DNA of 64,000 nt from JBBDMW01 sp040878005 (GTDB lineage Bacteria > Chloroflexota > Dehalococcoidia > Lucifugimonadales > Lucifugimonadaceae). The translations under genes and the position numbers were made by a program. Within the stretch, counting starts at the first letter, position 1. Each line of letters begins with the position of its first letter. The stretch lies in NCBI GenBank assembly GCA_040878005.1, contig JBBDMW010000036.1:1-64000 (forward strand), written 5' to 3'. This document shows, piece by piece, positions 42,584 to 51,475 of the stretch. The notes below the pieces were generated by a model that saw nothing but the letters and a program-made list of their open reading frames with translations, had not been told where the DNA came from and ran no database searches.

Positions 42584-45388
42584 ATGCCTGAGCCAACCGG
42601 AAATGCGGTCAAACAGGCTAATGCAGCCGGGCAGTCAATCTGGCTCGACATGATCAGCCGGGAGATGATTGCATCTGGCGAACTCAATCGCCTGGTGGAG
42701 CTTGGCATCAGTGGTGTGACTTCAAACCCCACCATCTTCGAAAAGGCCATGGCTGAAGGGGCATCGTACGACGATGCCCTCGCACTGTACGCCGAGGCGG
42801 GTGGCGACGCGGGCCGCGCGTTCGAAGGCCTGGCCGTCGAGGATATCCGAAACGCTGCCGACGTTTTGCGGAAAGTTTATGAACGCACCGGCGGTGAAGA
42901 CGGCTTTGTCAGCATCGAAGTCAGTCCCACGCTGGCTCACGACACGGACGCCACCATCGAAGAAGGCCGTCGCCTGTTTTCGTCCATAGACCGCCCGAAT
43001 GTCATGGTCAAGGTGCCCGGTACCCCGGAGGGCATGCCAGCCATCCGCACCCTGATCAGCGAAGGCGTGAACGTCAACGTCACCCTCTTGTTCTCCCTGG
43101 ACGCCTACCGGAATGCTGCGAAAGCATATATAGATGGCCTACAGGCCTATGTTGCCTCCGGTAAGGGCTCTCCTGAACGGGTGGCGTCGGTGGCATCGTT
43201 CTTCGTGAGCCGCGTTGACTCCTCGGTTGACAAGCTGCTGGACGAGGCAAAGAAAAGCGGCAGAGCCGATGATGTGGACCACCTAAAGGGAAAGATAGGC
43301 ATTGCCAACGCCAAGCTGGCGTACGCAGAGTTCCAGCGTATTTTCGACGGTGACGGATTCTCCAGCCTGGCGGAACGCCGGGCCCAGAGGCAGCGCCCAC
43401 TGTGGGCGTCTACAAGCGTGAAGAATCCGGAGTACCCGGACACGATGTACATGGACAACCTCATAGGGCCATACACGGTCAACACTATTCCGCCTGCAAC
43501 ATTGACCGCGTTCCTGGAGCAAGGGAATGTTCGGGAAACCATCACGAAGGATGTTGATGAGGCCCGGGCCCAGGTGGCGGAACTGGAGCGGGTGGGCATT
43601 TCCCTGGATACCGTCACTGATGAGCTGCTAAAGGCAGGCGTGAAAGCGTTCGCAGACTCGTACAAGAGCCTCTTGGACGGCATTGAAATGAAGCTGGGCA
43701 GGCTTGAGAAAACCCAGAAAATTCGTGGAATGGCCTCGTTCGGGGATGATAAGAAATCGGTTGACAGCGAGCTTTCAAGGCTTCAATCAGAGGCTATAGC
43801 CGGGCGGATTTGGCGCAGAGATGCCAGTGTCTGGCCTGAGCCCGCTCCAGGCGGAGCGTTGGCGAAAGATCGGCTGGGCTGGCTGTCTCTTGCAGATCAA
43901 CTGCCAGACCTGGCGAGTGAGCTCTCAACCTTCGCTGCCGAAGTGCGAGACGAAGGTTTCACTGACGCGGTACTGCTCGGCATGGGAGGCAGCAGCATGT
44001 CAGCGGAAGTGTTGAGAGTCCTGGTTGGCTCTCAACCGGGCTGGCTGAACCTGCACGTCCTGGACACCGTCCACCCAGTCACCATTCAGACCGTGACCGA
44101 TGGCCTGGATATGAACACCACGCTGTTCTTGGTTTCCAGCAAGTCTGGCACCACCATTGAGCCGCTAACCCTGGAGAAACATTTCCGCACAGCGTTGACC
44201 GCTGCAGGCGTATCCAATGCACCCGCGCACTTTGTGGCCGTGACAGACCCTGGCTCTACGTTGTCAGAGCGGGCCAGGGCCGGAGAATTCCGCCGTGCTT
44301 TTGAGGCGCCGCCAGATGTGGGCGGGCGGTACTCTGCACTGTCAGTGTTCGGCATGCTCCCGGCCGCACTCATGGGCCTGAACCTTGAACACGTGGGAGC
44401 TTCCGCCCGTGCCATGTCGGAAGCCTGCCGCGACAACGGTGCGGACAACCCTGGGCTATGGATGGGTGCGGCTCTTGGCAGTCTGGCTGCGGCTGGACGT
44501 GACAAGGTAACGCTGCTCACTTCTCCTGGCATGGAACGGCTGGGACTGTGGATAGAACAGTTGCTGGCAGAGTCCACCGGTAAGAACGGCAAAGGGCTGA
44601 TTCCCGTTGCCGGCGAACTACGATATGACGCGGTCAACTACTTCAGTGACCGGCAATTTGTCTATGTGCGTCTTGCCGGCGCTGACAACGCGGGCATGGA
44701 CGCGCTGGCTGATGATCTACAGAAAGACGGCCATCCAGTTGTTCGGATTGAACTGCCGGATCTTGATGCGCTCGGCGGCGAGTTCTTCCGATGGGAATTC
44801 GCCACGGCGGTGGCGGCCAACCGGCTGGAAGTGAATCCGTTTGATGAGCCAGACGTAAATTCAGTTAAGGACAGGACCAGAAAGGCACTAGGTAACGGGG
44901 TTATTTCTCACAACGTGTCAGACGCGACCCTTGGCGATTCACTGGACCTGCTGCTAGGTTCGCAGGACTCTAGCGATTACGTCGCCATCTCAGCTTTCCT
45001 GCCGGAATCAGAAGATTTGACGGTCGCGTTCGGGAGGCTTCGCGAAGCCATAACGCGGCGCACCGGCATGGCTACTACGTTTGGCTACGGCCCTCGGTAC
45101 CTGCATTCAACCGGGCAACTGTACAAGGGCGGCCCCGACTCGGTAATCCAAGTCGTGATCGTCGACAATCCTAACCAGGATGTAACAGTTCCGGGGGAAA
45201 ACTATACGCTCGGAGCGTTAAGCTACGCGCAAGCGGTGGGAGAAGTGGAAGAGATGAAGGGCCGTGGACGTCGTGCCGCGATTGTGTCTCTGAGCGGAAA
45301 CTACATGGAAACGATTGACAGCCTGGTGACGGAGTGGGGCGAGTCGCCCGAGCTTCCATCAGGTGAACCGGGAATATTCAATGGTTGA
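42584..45388 (+). CDS. tal-pgi: Bifunctional transaldolase/glucose-6-phosphate isomerase
   Basis: 934-residue fusion. Residues 1 to about 375 are transaldolase (TSNPTIFEKA near 45; MVKVPGTPEG with the Schiff-base Lys near 140; NVNVTLLFSLDAY). Residues about 400-934 are a phosphoglucose isomerase (MGGSSMSAEVL, SKSGTTIEPLT). The two activities join the non-oxidative pentose-phosphate branch to glucose 6-phosphate, which Zwf consumes. Such fusions are known from other bacteria. The start has GGGAG upstream. Its last bases overlap the DUF2090 gene. Confidence 0.95.
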   Translation: MPEPTGNAVKQANAAGQSIWLDMISREMIASGELNRLVELGISGVTSNPTIFEKAMAEGASYDDALALYAEAGGDAGRAFEGLAVEDIRNAADVLRKVYERTGGEDGFVSIEVSPTLAHDTDATIEEGRRLFSSIDRPNVMVKVPGTPEGMPAIRTLISEGVNVNVTLLFSLDAYRNAAKAYIDGLQAYVASGKGSPERVASVASFFVSRVDSSVDKLLDEAKKSGRADDVDHLKGKIGIANAKLAYAEFQRIFDGDGFSSLAERRAQRQRPLWASTSVKNPEYPDTMYMDNLIGPYTVNTIPPATLTAFLEQGNVRETITKDVDEARAQVAELERVGISLDTVTDELLKAGVKAFADSYKSLLDGIEMKLGRLEKTQKIRGMASFGDDKKSVDSELSRLQSEAIAGRIWRRDASVWPEPAPGGALAKDRLGWLSLADQLPDLASELSTFAAEVRDEGFTDAVLLGMGGSSMSAEVLRVLVGSQPGWLNLHVLDTVHPVTIQTVTDGLDMNTTLFLVSSKSGTTIEPLTLEKHFRTALTAAGVSNAPAHFVAVTDPGSTLSERARAGEFRRAFEAPPDVGGRYSALSVFGMLPAALMGLNLEHVGASARAMSEACRDNGADNPGLWMGAALGSLAAAGRDKVTLLTSPGMERLGLWIEQLLAESTGKNGKGLIPVAGELRYDAVNYFSDRQFVYVRLAGADNAGMDALADDLQKDGHPVVRIELPDLDALGGEFFRWEFATAVAANRLEVNPFDEPDVNSVKDRTRKALGNGVISHNVSDATLGDSLDLLLGSQDSSDYVAISAFLPESEDLTVAFGRLREAITRRTGMATTFGYGPRYLHSTGQLYKGGPDSVIQVVIVDNPNQDVTVPGENYTLGALSYAQAVGEVEEMKGRGRRAAIVSLSGNYMETIDSLVTEWGESPELPSGEPGIFNG

Positions 45389-46319
45389 GAACCACACCGA
45401 CGCACCACAATTGTTCATGATCGGCGCCGACCACCGGGTTGACTTCTGCAAAGACCTGGTCGGCAGCAAGGACACCCCGACGGCCGAGGAGCGGGAGCAG
45501 GCTGCCACGCTCAAGCGCGTGGTATTCGACGGGCTTGTCTCGGCCATAGAGTCCGGCCTGCCCAAGTCGCAGGCCGCTATCTGGACTGATCCAGACATTG
45601 GCGAAGGCGTGCTTCTCCGGGCCAAGGCTATGTCCCTTGGCACAGCCGCTTCTGTTGAGAATCCAGGTAACGGTCTGGGGCTCAGTGATGTGTCTGGCGC
45701 GTGGGAAGCAATAAACCGCTTGGATACCACGTTTGCGGCTGCTCGCATCTCCTACAATTCCGGGGCTCCTCTCGCCGAGCGCGAGGCGTCCCAGGCTCAA
45801 CTCAGGGCGCTCACGGAACGCTGCCGCGAGAGCAACCGGCAACTGCTAATTGAACTCACCCCCGTCCCGACAAAGCGACAACTCGAAGAGTACGGCGATG
45901 AGTCCGTCCAGTCGGTTCTGCTGATAGAAGGCATCCGTCAGTTGCAGGATGCCGGTGTAGAACCCCAGGTGTGGGCGTTTGAGCCACCGGCTGAACGCAA
46001 AGCCGCTGCCACAATCACGGCGCAGGCATATGTGGACGACCGGACGTCCGTAACGGTTCTCTTCATGGTTGGATCGGATCCGGACCCAGACCGCATCACG
46101 GTCGGCCCCCGTAGGTCTGAACGTGCTGTCGCTAGACTTGCCGCCCGCACAACCGGCGTAGGGGGCCTATTGATCGGACCCCAGGCGTACTTTGGGCAGT
46201 TGGCCCGTCTACAGCAGGGTGCCAAAGAGCACGATGAGGCAGCGTCCGGCATAGCGTCGCATATCAGGAAGCTGTGGGAGTTGTTTGTCGAAGCCCGCCA
46301 CACTTCAGACGTCACCTAG
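45381..46319 (+). CDS. Stand-alone DUF2090 (IolC C-terminal-like) TIM-barrel protein
   Basis: 312-residue protein of the DUF2090 family, elsewhere fused to the C-terminus of the inositol kinase IolC. It starts LFMIGADHRVDFCKDLVGS (the DHR segment is typical) and ends with SIAF-like ESGIASHIRKLWELFVE. It includes a probable aldolase-like barrel with RQLLIELTPVP and VWAFEPP. The ATG at 45381 overlaps the tal-pgi stop, so it is probably translated with it. Its reaction is not known. In this operon it could be a sugar-phosphate aldolase or an accessory enzyme. No other inositol genes are present. Confidence 0.8.
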   Translation: MVENHTDAPQLFMIGADHRVDFCKDLVGSKDTPTAEEREQAATLKRVVFDGLVSAIESGLPKSQAAIWTDPDIGEGVLLRAKAMSLGTAASVENPGNGLGLSDVSGAWEAINRLDTTFAAARISYNSGAPLAEREASQAQLRALTERCRESNRQLLIELTPVPTKRQLEEYGDESVQSVLLIEGIRQLQDAGVEPQVWAFEPPAERKAAATITAQAYVDDRTSVTVLFMVGSDPDPDRITVGPRRSERAVARLAARTTGVGGLLIGPQAYFGQLARLQQGAKEHDEAASGIASHIRKLWELFVEARHTSDVT

Positions 46320-46441
46320 CCAGCGGCAACTCCCGGTCCACACTTGACGAACGTCCAATGCATCTTCACAGGCCGCATACGGCGGATCCTTGACGCGTCC
46401 TGTGACCATCACGAACAACAGACATCGCAGTCCACTGGAGT

Positions 46442-47209
46442 ATGCCGGCAGACATGGTGATACAGGCATTCATCTTTGATCTTGACGGGACTCTAGTCGA
46501 AACTGAACAACTCAAGGCACACGCATATGCTGCCGTGGCGCAGGAACTCCTGGGACTTGATGCGCCTGATGATCGTGCGGTTGAGCTGTACGAGAGCGTG
46601 GTTGGAACAACTGACGAAGGAGTGGCAAATGCAATGATAGCCGCCCTCGGGCTTGCTCCTGCTCTCGCCGCTCAAGCTGCGCCAATCGACAACGAGCAAC
46701 CGTGGCAGACACTGCACCGGCTGCGGATGCATGCCTACCAGGAGCGGTTCGGCACGCCGCAAGGCATACGCCAGCGCATGCACCGGCATAACGTGGACCT
46801 GGTGAAGGAGCAACGAGCCGCCGGGCGGCGAGTCGCAGTCGCTACGTCGTCATTCACCGATGAGGCGCGTCGAGTCCTTTGCATACTGGGCATACTGGAT
46901 GATCTTGAAGATGTGGTGGGACGGGAACAGGTCACACATCCAAAACCTCACCCAGAGATCTACCTTGCAACAATGGAACGCCTGGGTGTCGCGCCCCACG
47001 AGACAGTGGTCATAGAAGATTCTCCCGTGGGAGTCACGGCAGCGGAAGCGGCTGAAACCCACTGGATTTGCGTCGCCAACCAGTGGACTGCCGAGCCATT
47101 GCGGCAAAATCCAGCCATTGATCAGCAGTGGGTTGTCTACGACCCTGCCGACCTTCACACGGTGGTGGAGAAGCGAATGGCGTTCGCAAGCTATCGCCCT
47201 GGCGAGTAA
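46442..47209 (+). CDS. HAD-family phosphatase/phosphoglucomutase (CbbY/beta-PGM type)
   Basis: 255-residue HAD-superfamily hydrolase: motif I FIFDLDGTLVETE with the nucleophile Asp, a helical cap domain (about 20-110), motif II VAVATSS, motif III Lys region HPKPHPE, and motif IV VIEDSPVGVTAAEAA. The layout is of the beta-phosphoglucomutase/CbbY/phosphatase subgroup. The start may be 46442 or 46454: GGAG is only one base before the first ATG and 13 before the second. In this operon it probably acts on a sugar phosphate. Confidence 0.88.
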   Translation: MPADMVIQAFIFDLDGTLVETEQLKAHAYAAVAQELLGLDAPDDRAVELYESVVGTTDEGVANAMIAALGLAPALAAQAAPIDNEQPWQTLHRLRMHAYQERFGTPQGIRQRMHRHNVDLVKEQRAAGRRVAVATSSFTDEARRVLCILGILDDLEDVVGREQVTHPKPHPEIYLATMERLGVAPHETVVIEDSPVGVTAAEAAETHWICVANQWTAEPLRQNPAIDQQWVVYDPADLHTVVEKRMAFASYRPGE

Positions 47210-47260
47210 GCTGCGGGTCGCGCTATTCACCTCACATATACACCGGAGGGTTACAGGCAG

Positions 47261-48169
47261 ATGCAGCTTGGCATGGTGGGACTTGGCCGTATGGGTGGAT
47301 CCATGGCAACTCGGTTGCTGAAGGCAGGTCATGGAGTAACGGTTTTCGATTTGAACCCAGAGGCTGTGGAGGCTGTATCTGCCGCCGGAGGCACTCCAGC
47401 ATCTTCGCTGGACGATCTGGTGTCCCTGCTGGATGCACCTCGTACGGTCTGGGTTATGGTGCCCTCCGGCGACATCACTGAGAGCACGGTTGGCGATCTA
47501 TCTCGCCTGTTGTCGTCCGGCGATACGTTAATCGATGGCGGCAACTCCAACTACAAGGACTCGCAGCGCCGAGCCGCGGCTATTGCCAAAGAGGGAATCG
47601 ACTACCTCGACGCAGGCACCAGCGGCGGAGTGTGGGGACTGGACAACGGGTACTGCCTCATGGTGGGCGGCCCACGAGAAGCCTATGATCGCGCCCTGCC
47701 CATACTGAAGGCGCTGTCACCGGATGAAGGCGGCTGCATGCATACCGGACCAAGCGGCTCAGGGCACTACGTGAAAATGGTTCACAACGGCATCGAGTAC
47801 GGCCTGATGCAGGCTTACGCTGAAGGTTTCGAGCTACTGGCGGCCAAGAAGGAATTCAACCTTGACCTCGCCGAAATAGCAGAGACATGGCGACATGGAA
47901 GCGTCGTCAGGTCCTGGCTGCTGGACCTGTCAGCAGATGCATTTCGAGAAGATCCCAGGCTCGAATCTCTCTCCTCGTACGTCGAAGACTCTGGTGAAGG
48001 CCGGTGGACCGTTGACACATCAGTGGAACTGGCTGTTCCTACCCCGGTCATCACGGCTGCGCTGCACGCCAGGTTTCGCTCAAGGCAGCCAAACCCACTG
48101 GGGGGCAGGATGCTCGCCGCCCTGAGGAACCAGTTTGGCGGACATGCAGTGAGGAGCGCTGATGAGTAA
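47261..48169 (+). CDS. gnd: 6-phosphogluconate dehydrogenase, decarboxylating, short form
   Basis: 302-residue enzyme oxidising 6-phosphogluconate to ribulose 5-phosphate and CO2. It begins MQLGMVGLGRMGGSMATRLL, then has GTSGGVWGLDNGYCLMVGG and SGHYVKMVHNGIEYG, the substrate-binding and catalytic Lys/His region. About 300 residues is typical of the short GndA/YqeC-type, often NAD-linked, not the 470-residue form. The cofactor residue DLNP after the second strand suggests NAD+ preference, but this is inference. Its stop overlaps the zwf start. Confidence 0.93.
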   Translation: MQLGMVGLGRMGGSMATRLLKAGHGVTVFDLNPEAVEAVSAAGGTPASSLDDLVSLLDAPRTVWVMVPSGDITESTVGDLSRLLSSGDTLIDGGNSNYKDSQRRAAAIAKEGIDYLDAGTSGGVWGLDNGYCLMVGGPREAYDRALPILKALSPDEGGCMHTGPSGSGHYVKMVHNGIEYGLMQAYAEGFELLAAKKEFNLDLAEIAETWRHGSVVRSWLLDLSADAFREDPRLESLSSYVEDSGEGRWTVDTSVELAVPTPVITAALHARFRSRQPNPLGGRMLAALRNQFGGHAVRSADE

Positions 48170-49613
48170 CCCTCCAACAGACCGCACAACGATAGTCATT
48201 TTCGGTGCGTCGGGAGACCTCACGAAGAGAAAACTGGCACCCGCCCTATTTCATCTTTATACGAGCGGCGTACTGCCGGAATATTGCAGGTTCATCGGTG
48301 TCGCTCGTTCGGAATTTTCCGATGATGAGTTTCACGAGCACCTCAGGGACGGCGTGACAATTGACTCGGGCCAAGAAGACGAGTGGAACCGCTTCGCTCA
48401 AAAAATCGAGTACTACCGGGGTCACTCCAATGATCCGGAATCGCTCCGTGGGCTGGATGAGCACATCAGGGATGGCCAGGGCAGGAACGGACACGACAAC
48501 CGCATTTACTACCTGGCACTTGCACCGTCCCTTTACGAAGACACACTTGCGGCACTTGGCGAGACGGGGCAACTGGATGAATCTACGGGCTATCGACGCG
48601 TAGTAATCGAGAAACCCTTCGGGACAGGCTTGCAGAGTGCGCGGGCCCTAAATGACGTGGTGCATTCCGTGCTCGATGAGAACCAGGTCTACCGGATAGA
48701 TCACTACCTCGGCAAGGACACGGTTCAAAACCTACTGGTGTTCCGCTTCGCCAACACCATATTCGAGCCTATTTGGAACCGGCATTACGTGGACCACGTC
48801 CAGATATCTGTGTTGGAGAAGCTCGACATCGAAGGTCGCGGTGACTACTACGACCATACCGGTGTCATTCGAGACATGTTCCAGAGTCACCTCCTACAGC
48901 TACTGGCGCTGGTTGCCATGGAGCCGCCTGCCAAGGCCGGATCAGAGGCGCTGCGTGACGAAAAGGCAAAGGCGCTGGTATCGGTCCGGCGTCATACGCC
49001 TGAGACAGCCGCCAACGAGTCGGTGCGTGGGCAGTACATCGGCTACCGGGACGAGAAAAACGTCGCAAAGGATTCAGAGACCGCCACGTTCGGCGCAACC
49101 CGCATGTTCGTGGACAACTGGCGGTGGCAGGGTGTTCCGTTCTTCCTGCGCTCCGGAAAGGCCCTCGGCAGGAAGGCGACTGAGATCGTGATTCAATTTC
49201 GGCCGCCTCCACACTCCATATTCCAGATACCTGAAGGGACTTCACTAACCCCGAACGCTCTGCACGTTTCAATACAGCCGGAAGAGGGTGTGCATCTCAC
49301 AGTGGAGAACAAGACGCCGGGCGCCCGTATGAGTGTGCGCTCACAGGAGTTGGAATTTCATTTCGCTCCGCATGAGATTCGGGATGCGTACGAACGGCTG
49401 CTGCTGGATGCCATACAGGGCGACGCTTCGCTTTTCACACGCAGCGATGAAATAGAACTGTCGTGGGAGATTGTGGACCCCTTTATCAAGGCGTGGGAAG
49501 GCTCAGCAGCGTCACCTTTGATCCCCTACCATCCGGAGTCCTGGGGACCTGATGAAGCGGACGCTTTGCTGGGACCGGACCGCCACTGGATGGTGCATCG
49601 CCGCTCGTCATGA
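48162..49613 (+). CDS. zwf: Glucose-6-phosphate dehydrogenase
   Basis: 483-residue enzyme making 6-phosphogluconolactone and NADPH from glucose 6-phosphate. GASGDLTKRKLAPALF binds the nucleotide and RIDHYLGKDTVQNLLVFRF binds substrate with the catalytic His. It overlaps gnd by 8 bases, so both are made together. OpcA, a frequent partner in cyanobacteria and Actinobacteria, is not encoded here. A short gene overlaps its stop codon. Confidence 0.95.
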   Translation: MSNPPTDRTTIVIFGASGDLTKRKLAPALFHLYTSGVLPEYCRFIGVARSEFSDDEFHEHLRDGVTIDSGQEDEWNRFAQKIEYYRGHSNDPESLRGLDEHIRDGQGRNGHDNRIYYLALAPSLYEDTLAALGETGQLDESTGYRRVVIEKPFGTGLQSARALNDVVHSVLDENQVYRIDHYLGKDTVQNLLVFRFANTIFEPIWNRHYVDHVQISVLEKLDIEGRGDYYDHTGVIRDMFQSHLLQLLALVAMEPPAKAGSEALRDEKAKALVSVRRHTPETAANESVRGQYIGYRDEKNVAKDSETATFGATRMFVDNWRWQGVPFFLRSGKALGRKATEIVIQFRPPPHSIFQIPEGTSLTPNALHVSIQPEEGVHLTVENKTPGARMSVRSQELEFHFAPHEIRDAYERLLLDAIQGDASLFTRSDEIELSWEIVDPFIKAWEGSAASPLIPYHPESWGPDEADALLGPDRHWMVHRRSS

Positions 49614-49855
49614 GTCGTCATGATCCGGTGCCCGCCCCGCCTGACATCAGTGGACTTGATGTAAAAATGCTCTCTGTCAGTGAGCTTCGTGAGTGGCATG
49701 AGAAACTGGGCCGCTGGCTGGCCGAGGCGGAATCCGCTCCCCTTGCAACCGCACCGAATGACGATGTCGTGGATGAGATACGCACAGCACTGGTCGATAT
49801 ATCCCGTGAGCGGGCAGAGCGCCAGGGCGATGAGCGTGCTCCAAGGGGCGGCTGA
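49610..49855 (+). CDS. Small hypothetical protein coupled to zwf
   Basis: 81-residue soluble acidic/helical protein starting at an ATGA overlap with the zwf stop, so translation by re-initiation is likely. It has a Pro-rich start and a possible amphipathic helix (SVSELREWHEKLGRWLAEAE), then DDVVDEIRTALVDISRERAER. I recognise no family. The location suggests a role linked to Zwf, perhaps regulation or stability, but nothing in the sequence shows it. Confidence 0.6.
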   Translation: MSRHDPVPAPPDISGLDVKMLSVSELREWHEKLGRWLAEAESAPLATAPNDDVVDEIRTALVDISRERAERQGDERAPRGG

Positions 49856-49871
49856 CGGCCCAACTAAGACC

Positions 49872-51392
49872 TCAGAACCCCGGCTCGCCCAGGATCGCCC
49901 GGTAAAGTTCCCGCTGCCGGTCTAGCGCCTCACCGTACACCTCACGCAGGTCCGGTCTGGGATCATAAATGCGAACGATATCTGTAGTGTGGGCATCCAA
50001 CTCCGGCCACACTCCCAGCGCGTGCAGCGCAAGGATGGCTGACCCGCGGCTCGTCTCCTGGGATTCACCTGAAATGCCTATCTGCGACTGCATGACGTCC
50101 GCGATGGTCTGGAGCCAGTAGTCGGAGCCGTGGATGCCACCTCCGCTGGCAACAATAACCGGGTCCTTTCCAGCCAATGGAAGCAGCAGGCCTGCCACCA
50201 GGGCAAACCTGTAGGCAACCGCTTCCATGCATGCTTGCAGGATGTCGATTGGCCTGGTGGAGATTCGTATTCCCCTGAACGTTCCGCTGGCTGCTGTCGA
50301 CCAACCGATGCTTCGTTCGCCGGCTATGAACGGCAACACCGAGATACCGTGGCCATCAGGCTTGAGTTTCTTCAGTTCATCTTCAACCTTGTCCGCCGGT
50401 GGCAGCCGTAATGTTTCCTGGGTCCATTCGAGAATGTTCCCCCCTTCGCTGAACGATCCTCCCAGTAGCGTGCTATCGGTGCCCAGGCAATATGCCCATA
50501 GTCCACGTGGCACATCAGGTGTTTGACCATGCAGTAGGAGCCGCAATGCGCCGGTCGTACCAACGGTGAGAGCTATTCGTCCGGGCGTAACGCAGCCAGT
50601 TCCAACGTTGACGGCAGCACCATCACCCACAGCAAGGAAAAACGGTTTGTCAGCCAAATCTGGCCAACGCCCGGCAAATTCAGAAGACAGGCCGGAAACC
50701 GGATCGTCATGAGACGCCAGTGGGGGCAGCATGTCTTTTTCGACACCCAGGTGACCCAGCAAGCCACGATCCCACGCCAGTTTGCGGCGGTTTAGCATTC
50801 CGCTCCATGACGCAACGGAATAACTGGCAGGAACGTCTTGCCGGGCGAACCATCCGGAGTAGATATAGGTGGGCAGGTCCACCCATCGATAAACCTTGGC
50901 CGCCGTGTCCGGATCAGTGCGTTGAAGCCAACGGATACGGCCCGGGACGTAGGAGGTGTGCTGTGGGCACCCAGTCCTGTCATAAACAGCCCGCACATCA
51001 AGCTCGCGCCGAAGCGCCTCAACGTCCGCGGCCGAACGGGAATCTGCGTATGTGTAGACAGGTGTGACCGGCCTGCCCTCCTGATCTACGCCCAGGATGG
51101 TGCTGGCCATACTGTCGGCACCGACGGCCGCTATTTGATCTTTGAACTTGCCTGACTGGGCAAGGACAGAGTCCACAACTCGCCCTACGGCCTCTTGTAT
51201 TTCTTTGGCTGACTGCTCGGAGGTGCCGTCCGAGGCGACTGTCTGCTCATTCGGCTCCCTGGCACTGGTGCCTTTGACGGCTCTTGCTCTGGCATCATAG
51301 AGTCCACCTTTTATGGATGAACTGCCGATGTCGATTACCAGGATGAACGGTGATTCATAGTCTCCGCTGCCTGGCGGGCCTGATCCTGACAT
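49872..51392 (-). CDS. FGGY-family carbohydrate kinase (gluconate-kinase-like)
   Basis: 506-residue sugar kinase. It begins FILVIDIGSSSIKGGLYD, the phosphate-1 loop of the FGGY/ASKHA fold; the second half has GTTGALRLLLHG and SGGGIHGSDYWLQTIADVM. The sequence is of the gluconokinase/xylulokinase branch and, since it converges on zwf, gluconate is the best guess: it would make 6-phosphogluconate for Gnd. The ATG at 51392 has GGGAG five or six bases upstream; the frame runs longer without similarity. Confidence 0.85.
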   Translation of the reverse strand: MSGSGPPGSGDYESPFILVIDIGSSSIKGGLYDARARAVKGTSAREPNEQTVASDGTSEQSAKEIQEAVGRVVDSVLAQSGKFKDQIAAVGADSMASTILGVDQEGRPVTPVYTYADSRSAADVEALRRELDVRAVYDRTGCPQHTSYVPGRIRWLQRTDPDTAAKVYRWVDLPTYIYSGWFARQDVPASYSVASWSGMLNRRKLAWDRGLLGHLGVEKDMLPPLASHDDPVSGLSSEFAGRWPDLADKPFFLAVGDGAAVNVGTGCVTPGRIALTVGTTGALRLLLHGQTPDVPRGLWAYCLGTDSTLLGGSFSEGGNILEWTQETLRLPPADKVEDELKKLKPDGHGISVLPFIAGERSIGWSTAASGTFRGIRISTRPIDILQACMEAVAYRFALVAGLLLPLAGKDPVIVASGGGIHGSDYWLQTIADVMQSQIGISGESQETSRGSAILALHALGVWPELDAHTTDIVRIYDPRPDLREVYGEALDRQRELYRAILGEPGF

Positions 51393-51475
51393 GACATCTC
51401 CCAACTGCCTGACTCCCGCGATAAGCGGCAACTGTACCGCCGGGCCGTTCGACCCGCCGATTCACGCCTGCATAA

